This document shows positions 1 through 9,325 of a stretch of 64,000 nucleotides of DNA, one piece after another (position 1 is the stretch's first letter; every line of letters starts with the position of its first letter). The stretch lies in NCBI GenBank assembly GCA_017477325.1, contig JAFUWV010000011.1, positions 234,272-298,271 of the forward strand, in the 5' to 3' direction. Origin of the DNA: Paludibacteraceae bacterium. Lineage in GTDB: Bacteria > Bacteroidota > Bacteroidia > Bacteroidales > Paludibacteraceae. Below the pieces are notes generated by a model. The model saw only the letters and a program-made list of their open reading frames with translations, searched no databases and was not told the DNA's origin. A program made the translations under genes and the position numbers.

Positions 1-1
1 A

Positions 2-1018
2 GTGCGCAATGCTACGTTGGCTCGGCAACGGGGCGACACGCAATACGCAACACATATCATTGACGAGGTCCTGACAAGTGTCCCACTTTTCCCACCCGCC
101 ATATTCGAAAAACTGATGCTTAACGGACAACAACGTCTGTTCAGGCAGCATCTTCAGTGCGAGTTTCCTGATGAAATATTACTGCAACTTGCCGACCAAT
201 ACACTGCCGCAGCAATGTACACAGAAGCTGAGATCTTGCTGTCACAGGCACAATGTCCTATTGCTACTTACCATTATGCATGGCTCCGCCATCTTCAGGG
301 AAAAGAAGACGATGCCATAACACTACTCAGAAAAGCACAATCCATTTCGCCGCAACTGGTATTCCCGCACCGCCTGACAACATTGACTGTAATGCAATGG
401 GCAGATTCTGTTGCTCCGGCTTGGCAAAACAACTACTATGCTGCTCTCATCCTTTTCGGTACACAACAGAGAGAAAAAGCATTGCAACAACTCGCACTTT
501 GCAATAATGCAGATTTCGCACCGCTCTTCCTTACTAAAGCCACATTGCAGCAGGGCGAAGAACAACTCGAAAGCATCAAACGAAGTGAACAACTGCAGCA
601 ATCGTGGAGATGCGGAAGAATGCTAATCAACTATTACCTCAAAAACAGGCAATACAAGTTAGCGGTTGCCAATGCTAAAAAGTATCACAGGCTGTATCCG
701 GACAACTATTATCTTTCAGTACTTTATGCCAACGCTCTGTGCTCCGACTCACAATACGATGAATGCATACGTCTGCTGGAAAATACAACCGTTCTGCCTT
801 ACGAGGGTGCCACGGAAGGGCATGATGTCTATCGTGATGCATGGTTGGGGAAAGCAGAGCAACTAATGAAAAAGGGGAAGTACAAGGACGCTCTGAATGC
901 TGTCAGCAAGGCTAAACTTTGGCCGGAGAACCTTGGAGTAGGCAAACCATACGACAACCTCATTGACTATTCGAAAGAAGATGCCCTTGAACAAATAATA
1001 AAACTAAAAATGAAATAA
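2..1018 (+). CDS. TPR-repeat protein, C-terminal part (5' end outside window)
   Basis: The reading frame is open from the window edge, so only the last 338 residues or so are visible. They are rich in helix-turn-helix pairs of TPR type (for example around YAWLRHLQGKEDDAITLLRK). The tail has the phrase PENLGVGKPYDNL, which resembles PENLGEGKLETMPENDFDYY near the C-terminus of the large DUF5107/TPR protein at 27803-31156. I infer that this is the C-terminal part of a second DUF5107-type protein; that family often accompanies sugar-utilisation genes in Bacteroidetes. It ends shortly after the PENLG element, without the further TPR units seen in the other copy. The DUF5107 domain itself would lie outside the window, so the family call is inference. 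Confidence 0.6.
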   Translation: MRNATLARQRGDTQYATHIIDEVLTSVPLFPPAIFEKLMLNGQQRLFRQHLQCEFPDEILLQLADQYTAAAMYTEAEILLSQAQCPIATYHYAWLRHLQGKEDDAITLLRKAQSISPQLVFPHRLTTLTVMQWADSVAPAWQNNYYAALILFGTQQREKALQQLALCNNADFAPLFLTKATLQQGEEQLESIKRSEQLQQSWRCGRMLINYYLKNRQYKLAVANAKKYHRLYPDNYYLSVLYANALCSDSQYDECIRLLENTTVLPYEGATEGHDVYRDAWLGKAEQLMKKGKYKDALNAVSKAKLWPENLGVGKPYDNLIDYSKEDALEQIIKLKMK

Positions 1019-1397
1019 CGATTTTTAATCCGCTCAACATTCAATCACACTGTTCCCGACCGCAAACAACCGACCATATAAGATACAGAAAGAGAGTCCC
1101 TATGGAAGTATCTCTTATTGCATGACCACAGTCATATGGGGTTGCTGGTTGGCGGTTAGGCGCAGGTTGGCCTGATGGTATAATCATGGTATAATACAGA
1201 GAAGCCCCTATTGGAGCTCCTCTTCTTGTGTGAGCATCGCATATACATACGTATGGAGCAACTTGTACCTGCTCTGCTTCGCAAAACGCTCTTTCCGGTT
1301 CGCCATCATCACCTGTTCGCACAGTCGGCCTGACACCTCATGTCTTTTCAACATGAAATCCTTCCCCTACTTCTTCCGACCGTGGACCTGGGACCGG
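1019..1397. other. Gene-free convergent gap with foldable repeats; candidate structured RNA
   Basis: This 379-bp gap lies between two convergent genes and holds no credible protein gene. It contains two related hairpin-forming segments, at about 1091-1120 and 1197-1230, both of the form AGAGA..CCCTAT.GGA..TCTCTT.TTG. It also holds a small perfect hairpin ATGAC-CACA-GTCAT (1122-1135), a direct repeat ATGGTATAAT (1175-1184 and 1186-1195), a palindrome CATACGTATG (1246-1255) and a hairpin CATGT-N7-ACATG (1339-1355). Nearby CCGACCGCAAACAACC (about 1058-1073) can pair imperfectly with GGTTGGCGGTTAGG (1147-1160). The density of pairing suggests a noncoding RNA or an RNA-level terminator region. The strand and family are not determined. 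Confidence 0.35.
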
Positions 1398-2552
1398 TTA
1401 CCGGAGCAGTGCATCAACAAGGGCTTCCAGTTGCGGGATGTCAGCCTCGTGCATACGGCTGCGGATGGTAACCACCGGTTCCAGCACTTCCACATCTTTC
1501 ATCCCGGAGAGCAACTCGCGCATCACCTTGCCGGCAGTGGGAGCCCACGAGCCGTTCTCGATGAGTGCCACGCGCTTCTTCTGCCAAGCCTTGGCCTGCA
1601 GATGGTGAAGCAGGTTGTACATAGGAGGAAAGAGTCCTGCATCGTAGCTGGAAGCGGCGAAAACGGCCTTACCGTAAGCGAAGGCGTCCTCCACAGCGAA
1701 ACTGACTTCTTCTTTCGTCAAGTCCATGAGGCATACCTTCACGCCACGGGCTCGGAGCATCTCAGCCACCTGCTCAGCCACCTTCGCAGTGCCGCCATGA
1801 ATACTTGCGTAGCCTACGAACACGCCTTGTTTCTCAGCCTCGTAGCGGCTCCAGATGTCGTAGAGCCGCACAGCATTCTGAAGAGCATCGCCTTCGAGCA
1901 CAGGTCCGTGTAGCGGGCAGACGGTCTGAATGTCGAGCGCGGCAGCCTTACGCAACAGTGTCTGCACGGGTGTGCCGTATTTACCGCAGATGTTGAAATA
2001 GTAGCGTCGCGCCTCGCATGCCCAGTCGTCTTCCTGCTGGTCGAGTGTGCCGAACGAGCCGAAGGCGTCGGCGGAGAAGAGGGTCTTAGCCGTCTCGTCA
2101 TAGGTGACCATCACCTCGGGCCAGTGCACCATAGGAGCCATCAGGAAACGCAGAGTGTGCTTGCCAAGGCTGAGCGTGTCGCCTTCTTTGACAGCCAGAG
2201 TGCGTCCCTCGAGGCTGATATGCTCGAAGAACTGCGGAAGCATCTGCAGTGCTTTCTGCGAAGCGACAAGTGAGAGGGAGGGGAACTCACGGGTAGCCCA
2301 CTCGATGAGTGCCGAGTGGTCGGGCTCCATGTGTTGCACCACGAGGTAGTCGGGCTGACGACCTGCCAGAGCGGTCTTCAGCGCCTGTTTCCACTCCTCA
2401 CCTTTGCGCCGGTCAACAGTGTCCATCACTGCGATTTTTTCGTCTTGTATCAGATACGAGTTGTACGCCATTCCGCAGGGCACGGGATACTGACTCTCAA
2501 ACAAGGGAAGGTCATAATCGTTCTGACCGATATAAATGATATCTGTCTTCAT
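1398..2552 (-). CDS. FprA-family A-type flavoprotein (flavodiiron protein)
   Basis: Cytoplasmic flavodiiron protein that reduces O2 to water, or NO to N2O, with electrons usually delivered by rubredoxin. The N-terminal metallo-beta-lactamase-like half carries the di-iron ligands: H74, E76, D78 and H79 in HMEPDH, H143 in APMVHWPEV, D162 in SADAF and H215 in CPLHGP. A flavodoxin domain follows from about residue 244 (VFVGYASIHGGTAKVAEQ). The length of 384 residues is normal for the family. I chose the ATG at 2552. The frame stays open upstream to a TTG, but that extension only reads a nonamer repeat array and would give a low-complexity Thr/Asn/Ser tail. Rubredoxin lies directly upstream on the same strand, so the two form an oxygen/NO-detoxification pair suited to a strict anaerobe. 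Confidence 0.93.
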   Translation of the reverse strand: MKTDIIYIGQNDYDLPLFESQYPVPCGMAYNSYLIQDEKIAVMDTVDRRKGEEWKQALKTALAGRQPDYLVVQHMEPDHSALIEWATREFPSLSLVASQKALQMLPQFFEHISLEGRTLAVKEGDTLSLGKHTLRFLMAPMVHWPEVMVTYDETAKTLFSADAFGSFGTLDQQEDDWACEARRYYFNICGKYGTPVQTLLRKAAALDIQTVCPLHGPVLEGDALQNAVRLYDIWSRYEAEKQGVFVGYASIHGGTAKVAEQVAEMLRARGVKVCLMDLTKEEVSFAVEDAFAYGKAVFAASSYDAGLFPPMYNLLHHLQAKAWQKKRVALIENGSWAPTAGKVMRELLSGMKDVEVLEPVVTIRSRMHEADIPQLEALVDALLR

Positions 2553-2556
2553 AGGA

Positions 2557-2619
2557 AAGTTTGAAAAGTTCGTTGAGTTTGTAAAGTTTGTTGAGTTTGA
2601 CAAGTTTGTTGAGTTTGTC
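2557..2619. repeat. Nonamer tandem array, 7 units, 5' of the flavodiiron gene
   Basis: Seven consecutive 9-bp units of the form RAGTTTGNN (aagtttgaa, aagttcgtt, gagtttgta, aagtttgtt, gagtttgac, aagtttgtt, gagtttgtc) fill the whole space between rubredoxin and the flavodiiron start codon and run into the rubredoxin stop codon. The period is a multiple of three, so reading frames through it stay open. Confidence 0.85.
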
Positions 2620-2782
2620 AATCTTCTTCCACTTCGAAGTCGTCTTTACCTACTCCGCAGAGGGGGCAAACCCAGTCGGCGGGTATATCTTCGAATGCTG
2701 TTCCGGGAGCTATGCCACTATCGGGGTCTCCCACTTCGGGGTCGTACACGTATCCGCATACGGTGCAAACATACTTTTTCAT
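2618..2782 (-). CDS. Rubredoxin (54 aa)
   Basis: Small one-iron electron carrier. The translation begins [20 protein letters not shown] and ends KDDFEVEED. It has both zinc-ribbon-like Fe-binding knuckles, CTVCGY (residues 6-11) and CPLCG (39-43), plus the conserved YDP and DWVC segments. At 54 residues it has the classic rubredoxin length. It lies just upstream of the flavodiiron gene on the same strand, with only the nonamer array between them, so it is the likely electron donor to that enzyme. A strong hairpin at 2818-2852 isolates the pair from the upstream enolase gene. No separate -33/-7 promoter was found in the short leader. Confidence 0.95.
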   Translation of the reverse strand: MKKYVCTVCGYVYDPEVGDPDSGIAPGTAFEDIPADWVCPLCGVGKDDFEVEED

Positions 2783-2817
2783 GATAATCTTGTTTTATAG
2801 TAATATACAAGGAAACA

Positions 2818-2852
2818 AAAATCCCCTCCCCTCATTTGGGGGAGGGGATTTT
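2818..2852. terminator. Strong terminator between eno and rubredoxin
   Basis: A perfect 14-bp stem (AAAATCCCCTCCCC at 2818-2831 with GGGGAGGGGATTTT at 2839-2852) encloses a 7-nt loop. It lies 16 bp beyond the enolase stop. The stem ends give a T run on either strand, so it could act in both directions; the minus strand (enolase) is the relevant one. Confidence 0.9.
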
Positions 2853-2868
2853 GCTTATCTGTTTACTC

Positions 2869-4212
<1,344 letters not shown>

Positions 4213-4279
4213 TTATTGTGATTTCTTACGTGATTCAGATGTATGCCGCCTATCTTTTCTGCCCGCATCTTCACGTTTG

Positions 4280-4311
4280 CAAAGGTACTGCAAATTTCTT
4301 TAATATGCAAA
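4280..4311 (-). promoter_or_regulatory. Bacteroidetes-type promoter of eno
   Basis: On the minus strand, TTTG (4308-4311) is followed by exactly 20 bp and then TACCTTTG (4280-4287), fitting the -33/-7 consensus. The extended core TTGCAGTACCTTTGCA is nearly the same as in the cysK promoter. Confidence 0.85.
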
Positions 4312-4343
4312 TTAAATTTCAATATGCCCGCAGCACGAAAAAG

Positions 4344-4370
4344 CAGAGACGAGGCTGCCGCCCGTCTCTG
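4344..4370 (-). terminator. Intrinsic terminator of cysK
   Basis: An 8-bp perfect stem, CAGAGACG (4344-4351) with CGTCTCTG (4363-4370), closes an 11-nt loop. On the minus strand it is followed by GCTTTTT. It lies about 33 bp beyond the cysK stop. Confidence 0.8.
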
Positions 4371-4403
4371 TGTATGAAGAGATAAAGAAAAGCGGTTACT
4401 ACT

Positions 4404-5342
4404 TTATTTCATTGCCGGGAAATCCTCATCGTCAAACAGGCCCGTGCTGAGGTATCGTTCCCCTGTGTCGGGAAGCAGTGCCACGATGGTCCTGCCACGG
4501 TTTTCCGCCTCGCGTGCAAGACTGAGTGCTGCCGAGAAAGCGGCACCTGAACTGATACCGACAAGCAGGCCCGACTTCTTTGCGAGCAGACGTGCACCGG
4601 CAGCCGCCTCTTCGTCGGCAATGGTGACGATCCGGTCCACGACTGAAGCATCGTAGGTCTGAGGCACGAAACCGGCACCTATGCCCTGAATCTTATGTTT
4701 GCCGGCAACACCTGTAGAGAGCACTGCCGAAGTAGCGGGTTCCACTGCCACCACTTGCACAGCAGGCTTATGCCGTTTGAGCGTCCTGCCGGTGCCTGAG
4801 ACGGTGCCCCCTGTGCCCACTCCTGCCACGAAGATGTCCACTTTGCCCTCAGTGTCGCGCCATATCTCTTCGCCGGTGGTGCGCTCATGCGCAAGAGGGT
4901 TGGCAGGGTTCACGAACTGCCCAAGGATGACGGCTCCGGGTGTGGCATCGCGCAACTGCTCAGCACGACGGATAGCTCCTTTCATACCCTCGGCTCCGGG
5001 TGTCAGCTCAAGCGTTGCTCCGAAAGCCTTCAGCAGACGGCGGCGCTCCTCCGACATAGTGTCGGGCATGGTGAGGATGACATGGTAGCCGCGGGCAGTG
5101 CCCACCCAAGCAAGTCCGACACCGGTATTGCCGGACGTGGGCTCTATGATGGTAGCGCCTGGGCGCAGGATGCCTTTCGCTTCAGCATCGAGTATCATAC
5201 TGAGGGCAATGCGGTCCTTGACGCTGCCTCCCGGATTGAAATATTCCAACTTGAGAACGATATCCGCCACCTGACCCTCCAGACCGGTGACACGGAGCAT
5301 CGGCGTTGCGCCGACAAGTTCGGTAAGACTATTGTAAATCAT
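4404..5342 (-). CDS. cysK: Cysteine synthase A (O-acetylserine sulfhydrylase)
   Basis: PLP enzyme making L-cysteine from O-acetylserine and sulfide in the cytoplasm. The 312-residue length is typical. The PLP lysine is K42 in NPGGSVKDR, the substrate loop is PTSGNTG (68-74), and the phosphate-binding glycine loop appears as GVGTGGTVSGTGRTLK. The C-terminal GERYLSTGLFDDEDF matches the CysK end. Its own promoter (5393-5424) and terminator (4344-4370) make it a single-gene unit. A cystathionine beta-synthase assignment is less likely because there is no CBS domain or N-terminal haem region. Confidence 0.95.
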   Translation of the reverse strand: MIYNSLTELVGATPMLRVTGLEGQVADIVLKLEYFNPGGSVKDRIALSMILDAEAKGILRPGATIIEPTSGNTGVGLAWVGTARGYHVILTMPDTMSEERRRLLKAFGATLELTPGAEGMKGAIRRAEQLRDATPGAVILGQFVNPANPLAHERTTGEEIWRDTEGKVDIFVAGVGTGGTVSGTGRTLKRHKPAVQVVAVEPATSAVLSTGVAGKHKIQGIGAGFVPQTYDASVVDRIVTIADEEAAAGARLLAKKSGLLVGISSGAAFSAALSLAREAENRGRTIVALLPDTGERYLSTGLFDDEDFPAMK

Positions 5343-5392
5343 ATAATATATGTATTAATTCTGTAAAGTTAAAAACCTTATGATTTATACTG

Positions 5393-5424
5393 CAAATGTA
5401 CTGCAAGTTTTTGACATACGCAAA
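5393..5424 (-). promoter_or_regulatory. Promoter of cysK
   Basis: On the minus strand, TTTG (5421-5424), a 20-bp spacer and TACATTTG (5393-5400). The core TTGCAGTACATTTGCA differs from the eno core at one position. Confidence 0.85.
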
Positions 5425-5440
5425 AGTTATGAAAAAAAAT

Positions 5441-5473
5441 GGTGACTGGTTACGGGTTACCGGTGACGGGGGA
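5441..5473. repeat. GGTGAC-type short repeat
   Basis: A cluster of GGTGAC/GGTTAC units (ggtgactggttacgggtta, then ccggtgacgggggacc) lies just past the stop of the subtilase gene. The same kind of array occurs inside the GH97 coding region at 9945-9990. Confidence 0.7.
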
Positions 5474-5480
5474 CCGATTA

Positions 5481-7370
5481 TCACTGCTTTATGAATTTTG
5501 ATTGCAGTTGTTCACCCGTGGTGGTTATTGCACGAACTATATACATTCCTGCAGGGAAAGCAGAAACATTGATCTCCGTATCTGTTGTCTGCAATACAGG
5601 CTGACCACTGAGAGTATAAATGGTAATAGAAGATAGTTCTTCGGCGGATTCTACATTAAGAACATTAGTCGCAGGATTGGGTGAAAGGGAGAAAATCTCA
5701 TTTGTTTCCAATTTGTTATTATTACTATCTTGATGAGGTGGATTTTCTTCTGAATTTATATTTCGTCTCATCAATGCAGGTGCAGACATGGTATTTGCTT
5801 GCGGTTGTTCTATATACGCATGAAATGTAGCTCCTCGTTCTACATGAAAACCTGGTTTTAGATGGATCTTATCAGTTGCTTTGAAAGTAATATTACTACC
5901 CGATTTGACAACGACATTACCATAAGGCACTGCATTTGTAACTGAATATCCTGCAAAGATCTCAGGATAATATTCAACAATGCTTGTGCCACTAACATAG
6001 GTAGTGTTTTGTATATGTCTCCGCTGTGCTTCTTGAACTGCTGCATAAGCATCAACCAATCCATATCCCATTTCATTGTTCCATGTTCCATTAGGGCGAC
6101 CTGATGTAGTTGAATATGTATAAGAACCTACCTTTTGTGCTGTAGATTCAATTATTAGTCTAATGTCATTAATAGACAAATATGGATTGACCGACAACAT
6201 AAGAGCAACTATGGCAGAGACCTGTGGGGCGGCAAATGAAGTACCACTATCTAATTTGTACATATCAGTCGAAGTTGTCAAATTAAGACTGAAAATATCA
6301 ACTCCAGGTGCTACAACACTTAAGTTATTACCATAATTAGAGAAATATGCTCTTGATTTAGTAGAGTCTACTGCACCTACTGCAATGACATTTGGATTAG
6401 ATGCAGGAAAAGATAATACAGAGTTTTCATTACCAGATGCACAAATTATTGACACGCCATTTTCAGTTGCATATTGAATGGCATCAACAATAGCATTAGT
6501 ATTTACACATGATAGACTAAATTGAATAACATTTGCACCATTTTCAACGGCAGCAATAATAGCATCATCTATAATAGCGCTATTAGGATAATATAATCCG
6601 ACACAATAAGGGATTATAGCTGCCCCATTATCGTGATTACCGCCTGCGATCCCTGCAATACCAACGTGATTATTTGTTTTAGCCCCTATTATACCTGCAA
6701 CAAAAGTACCATGATAGTATACTCCTCTCGAATCATTTGAATTAGCATCAAAATTCCATCCCTTGAAATCATCTATATATCCGTTTGCATCATCATCTAT
6801 ATGATTCCCAGATGTTGGTATATTTTGATTTGTCCAATCGTTTTCAATTTGGTTACAAAAAATATTTTGATATGTATCATTCCCTATTCCTAAATCAGGG
6901 TGAATCCAATCTATGCCTGAGTCAAGAACTGCAATTTTCACATTAGGATTACCCGTCGTTATTGTCCACGCATCATATGCATTAATAACTGATAAATGCC
7001 ACAAAGACACGCTACACGAATCATTCGGAATGATAGAATTATATTCTCCATATGCATTGTAATCAATACTCAATATATTCTTATCTGTTTCTAAATCAAT
7101 AATCATTGAGTCAAAAGTATAATTATCAGATAGTTTTATATCTGCATAGTTTAGAATATTATATCTAACTACTTTATACTTTTCATTTAATTTGTTTAAA
7201 TCCGAAAACTTAACAGAAATTATATCGTTTACTATATATTCCCTTCCATTCGTTACAACGAATAAATTACCATCTTTTGATAATACCTTCTGATTCATTT
7301 TACTGAGGGGAAAAATATGGCAAATGTTATATGTTAACAGAAACAATATGAGATATATTCTTTTCATCAT
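5481..7370 (-). CDS. Secreted S8 subtilisin-like serine protease with T9SS sorting domain
   Basis: Exported protease, 629 residues. A signal peptide (RIYLILFLLTYNICHIFPLS) is followed by a short prodomain-like region. The S8 domain carries Asp150 in KIAVLDSGIDWIHPDL, His220 in HGTFVAGIIGA, oxyanion Asn314 in ICASGNEN and Ser378 in DSGTSFAAPQVSA, so the triad is complete. A linker with TFKATDKIHLKPGFHVERGA precedes a type A T9SS C-terminal domain (SLSPNPATNVLNVES to the end KFIKQ). Surface display or secretion is therefore likely. Its ATG overlaps the stop of the upstream lipoprotein gene (ATGA). It is the last gene of an AT-rich five-gene operon. Substrate unknown. Confidence 0.93.
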   Translation of the reverse strand: MMKRIYLILFLLTYNICHIFPLSKMNQKVLSKDGNLFVVTNGREYIVNDIISVKFSDLNKLNEKYKVVRYNILNYADIKLSDNYTFDSMIIDLETDKNILSIDYNAYGEYNSIIPNDSCSVSLWHLSVINAYDAWTITTGNPNVKIAVLDSGIDWIHPDLGIGNDTYQNIFCNQIENDWTNQNIPTSGNHIDDDANGYIDDFKGWNFDANSNDSRGVYYHGTFVAGIIGAKTNNHVGIAGIAGGNHDNGAAIIPYCVGLYYPNSAIIDDAIIAAVENGANVIQFSLSCVNTNAIVDAIQYATENGVSIICASGNENSVLSFPASNPNVIAVGAVDSTKSRAYFSNYGNNLSVVAPGVDIFSLNLTTSTDMYKLDSGTSFAAPQVSAIVALMLSVNPYLSINDIRLIIESTAQKVGSYTYSTTSGRPNGTWNNEMGYGLVDAYAAVQEAQRRHIQNTTYVSGTSIVEYYPEIFAGYSVTNAVPYGNVVVKSGSNITFKATDKIHLKPGFHVERGATFHAYIEQPQANTMSAPALMRRNINSEENPPHQDSNNNKLETNEIFSLSPNPATNVLNVESAEELSSITIYTLSGQPVLQTTDTEINVSAFPAGMYIVRAITTTGEQLQSKFIKQ

Positions 7371-7846
7371 TTTATACTCTCTAAATATTTGACATTTACA
7401 TTCGCTTCTAAAAGTTCAGGTGAAAGCACTCTATAAATTCCATAAGGATAGAATTGTCCTATCCCATAATAACATTCCGCGCATTTTGAAATATAGACAT
7501 CAAACCGATATCCTTCCTTTTTATTATAATACAATTTGTTATCTATAAGTTTATCAGAAATAGAAGGCGTAGTAATATATGTATATATTATGCAATATTG
7601 TGAAAAATCAATTACTGGTAATTCAGTATTATCAGGGATTATAGAGCGCAATTCATTATTTGATGATATTTTATAAATAATCGTCTGTTCATTATTTAAT
7701 TTTACATTATTTGAGCTAAATACAATGTTAAATATATCCTTTTCCGAATCACTTAATTCCTTATATGGAATGATAATTTCTTCAACATTATTTGAACATG
7801 AAGAAAGCAACACAATAATACAATATATCAATAATTTAGTTTTCAT
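7367..7846 (-). CDS. Predicted lipoprotein of unknown function
   Basis: A 159-residue protein with a lipoprotein signal (MKTKLLIYCIIVLLSSCSNN; lipobox LSSC), so probably periplasmic or outer-membrane anchored. The mature part is mixed alpha/beta in appearance, with aromatic beta-like stretches (FSQYCIIYTYITT) and a pair of cysteines in KCAECYYG that could form a disulfide or bind metal. No family recognised. It overlaps the downstream protease by ATGA, and its own start overlaps by ATGA the stop of the extended lipocalin-like frame upstream. It is therefore translationally coupled on both sides. A role as chaperone, inhibitor or partner of the protease is possible, but only context supports it. 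Confidence 0.75.
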   Translation of the reverse strand: MKTKLLIYCIIVLLSSCSNNVEEIIIPYKELSDSEKDIFNIVFSSNNVKLNNEQTIIYKISSNNELRSIIPDNTELPVIDFSQYCIIYTYITTPSISDKLIDNKLYYNKKEGYRFDVYISKCAECYYGIGQFYPYGIYRVLSPELLEANVNVKYLESIK

Positions 7847-8202
7847 TTCATTTTTTTCATTAAAGTCAAATCTTCAGTGAATATTGGAGGATATATTTCT
7901 GCAGGCGAAGGAAGAATCTTATAAATAATGAGAATATTATTTTGCAAAGAATAAACACATTCGGAATCATAATCTTTATCCGTTGGGGCCATCCATAATC
8001 TCTATATATATATGATATCCTCTGACAGAATACTATATTTATATTTGAATGTAGTTTCTATTCCTGGATAAAAAATTTTATCTTGAGTAATAGTTACTAT
8101 TGTTTGTTCCGATGCATCTTTTACTTGCCAGGAACCTCGAATGTCAGGAGTATTATTACAAGAGACAAAAATAAGACAAAAATATAATATATACTTTCGC
8201 AT
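7843..8202 (-). pseudogene. Lipocalin-like lipoprotein gene interrupted by an in-frame TAG
   Basis: The first 66 codons give a lipoprotein signal (MRKYILYFCLIFVSCNNTP) and the lipocalin-like start DIRGSWQVKDASEQTIVTIT. A TAG at about 8002-8004 follows inside an ATATATATATAG run. The same frame then continues for 52 sense codons, including YSLQNNILIIYKILPSPAEI and ending TEDLTLMKKMK, and stops with a TGA that overlaps the next start as ATGA. Both halves look like parts of one small beta-barrel of about 118 residues. The preserved overlap argues that the full-length gene was intact recently. It could be a fresh nonsense mutation, a sequencing or assembly error in the TA run, or readthrough. If the stop is real, the product is a short lipoprotein ending DIIYI. 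Confidence 0.7.
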
Positions 8203-8214
8203 AACTTAAAATTG

Positions 8215-9318
8215 CTATTTTTCTAATTTTACCTCTAATTCTCTTATTCTCTCCTCTTGTTTGATAATATAGAGTGTCAACTCCTCTATCTTCTGTAGAA
8301 GTTGAATCTGCAACTGATTGATGCTAACTCCTTCTTCCTGCATCTCTTTTTCTGATCGTATCTCAGGCAAATGTTTGTTTTGCTTAATATAATCTTGCAA
8401 CTCTTCCAAAGAACGGAGTTCGTAGTTCTCGTCAAACACAAAATCTGCTCCACTTGGTATAGAAACCGTGATTTCTTCGGCCTCAATAGTTTCAGCACTT
8501 ATTGTACCAGATGAATTAATATCGCCATCAACATCTAATTTATACGCTGGTGTTACTGTTCCTATTCCAACATTACCATTCTTTATGATTGTCACACGAT
8601 TCGTATCATTTGTCATCAAATGAAGCTTATGATTGTTTACAGGTACATAAGAATAATTTATTCCGCAATTGGTATTCCCAAGAATTATCGGCTGGCTAAA
8701 ACGGAATTTTGGAGCAGTAGTAGAAAACTCAACAATGTTAGTATTGGCATTTATCTGTAATGAACCGGTGGAGGTTGACAAATTAAAATCATTGTCATTT
8801 GTTTTTATGATTCCATGAGCCATATGAAGCTCAGATGTAGGATTATCTACTCCTATTCCAAGTTTGTCTCCTACTATCAGTTGTTCTGCCCGCACCGTAT
8901 ATTCTTCAAACTGTTTCGTGCTCAACGCGTGATATGAAACTATAAAACCGCCATTATAGAATTCTGTATAATTAGTTTTAGCATATACTATCTTTGCCTT
9001 GCCATTGGCAAATGTAGTATTAACAGATCCCGATGTATAACCATTACACACATACAAGGGTTGCCACATATAGCTGTTGCTACTCCATTCATATATTACA
9101 AGTGAGCCTTGACCATTCTCCAGATCTATATCATAATCGAATCTAATACTCGTGTTTGACTGAAAATCAATCTCCCAACAAATACTATTTTCAGTTATCG
9201 GCACAAAGTTCTGTCCCATTCTGTCTATCGGTGAAGTGGGATTCTGAATACAATCAGCATTCACTCTTATTGCCATAATTAACAATATGGCTAATACATA
9301 TGATATACGTGATTTCAT
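8215..9318 (-). CDS. Tail-fibre-like exported protein with C-terminal coiled coil
   Basis: About 367 residues from the chosen ATG at 9318, which begins a clear signal peptide (MKSRISYVLAILLIMAIRVNA). The mid region has repeated fibre-type phrases (GDKLGIGVDNPTSELHMAHG and NGNVGIGTVTPAYKLDVDGD). The C-terminus has the segment DENYELRSLEELQDYIKQNK, then HLPEIRSEKEMQEEGVSI and a long heptad-like helix (LLQKIEELTLYIIKQEERI). In Bacteroidetes this C-terminal block is found in tail-fibre or S74-like surface proteins; here I do not see the autoproteolytic peptidase motif clearly. It probably forms a trimeric stalk. It is second in the AT-rich operon, 12 bp upstream of the lipocalin-like gene. Confidence 0.8.
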   Translation of the reverse strand: MKSRISYVLAILLIMAIRVNADCIQNPTSPIDRMGQNFVPITENSICWEIDFQSNTSIRFDYDIDLENGQGSLVIYEWSSNSYMWQPLYVCNGYTSGSVNTTFANGKAKIVYAKTNYTEFYNGGFIVSYHALSTKQFEEYTVRAEQLIVGDKLGIGVDNPTSELHMAHGIIKTNDNDFNLSTSTGSLQINANTNIVEFSTTAPKFRFSQPIILGNTNCGINYSYVPVNNHKLHLMTNDTNRVTIIKNGNVGIGTVTPAYKLDVDGDINSSGTISAETIEAEEITVSIPSGADFVFDENYELRSLEELQDYIKQNKHLPEIRSEKEMQEEGVSINQLQIQLLQKIEELTLYIIKQEERIRELEVKLEK

Positions 9319-9325
9319 GACTTTC

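Noticed and set aside
1175-1195. Two TATAAT boxes as sigma-70 promoters
   Set aside because: Bacteroidetes use TANNTTTG-type elements; no matching -35 or -33 is present, and the doubled word is better seen as a direct repeat.
1041-1322. Open frame of 93 codons on the minus strand in the convergent gap
   Set aside because: Cys/Pro-rich composition with no domain, signal peptide or promoter; it lies over the hairpin-forming segments and is better explained as a chance frame over structured DNA.
2553-2621. Longer N-terminus for the flavodiiron protein from a TTG start
   Set aside because: The extension only translates the nonamer array into Thr/Asn/Ser repeats and overlaps the rubredoxin stop; the family normally starts at the MKTD position.
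8002-8004. TAG read as pyrrolysine
   Set aside because: No sign of pyrrolysine machinery and Bacteroidales are not known to use it; mutation or sequence error is simpler.
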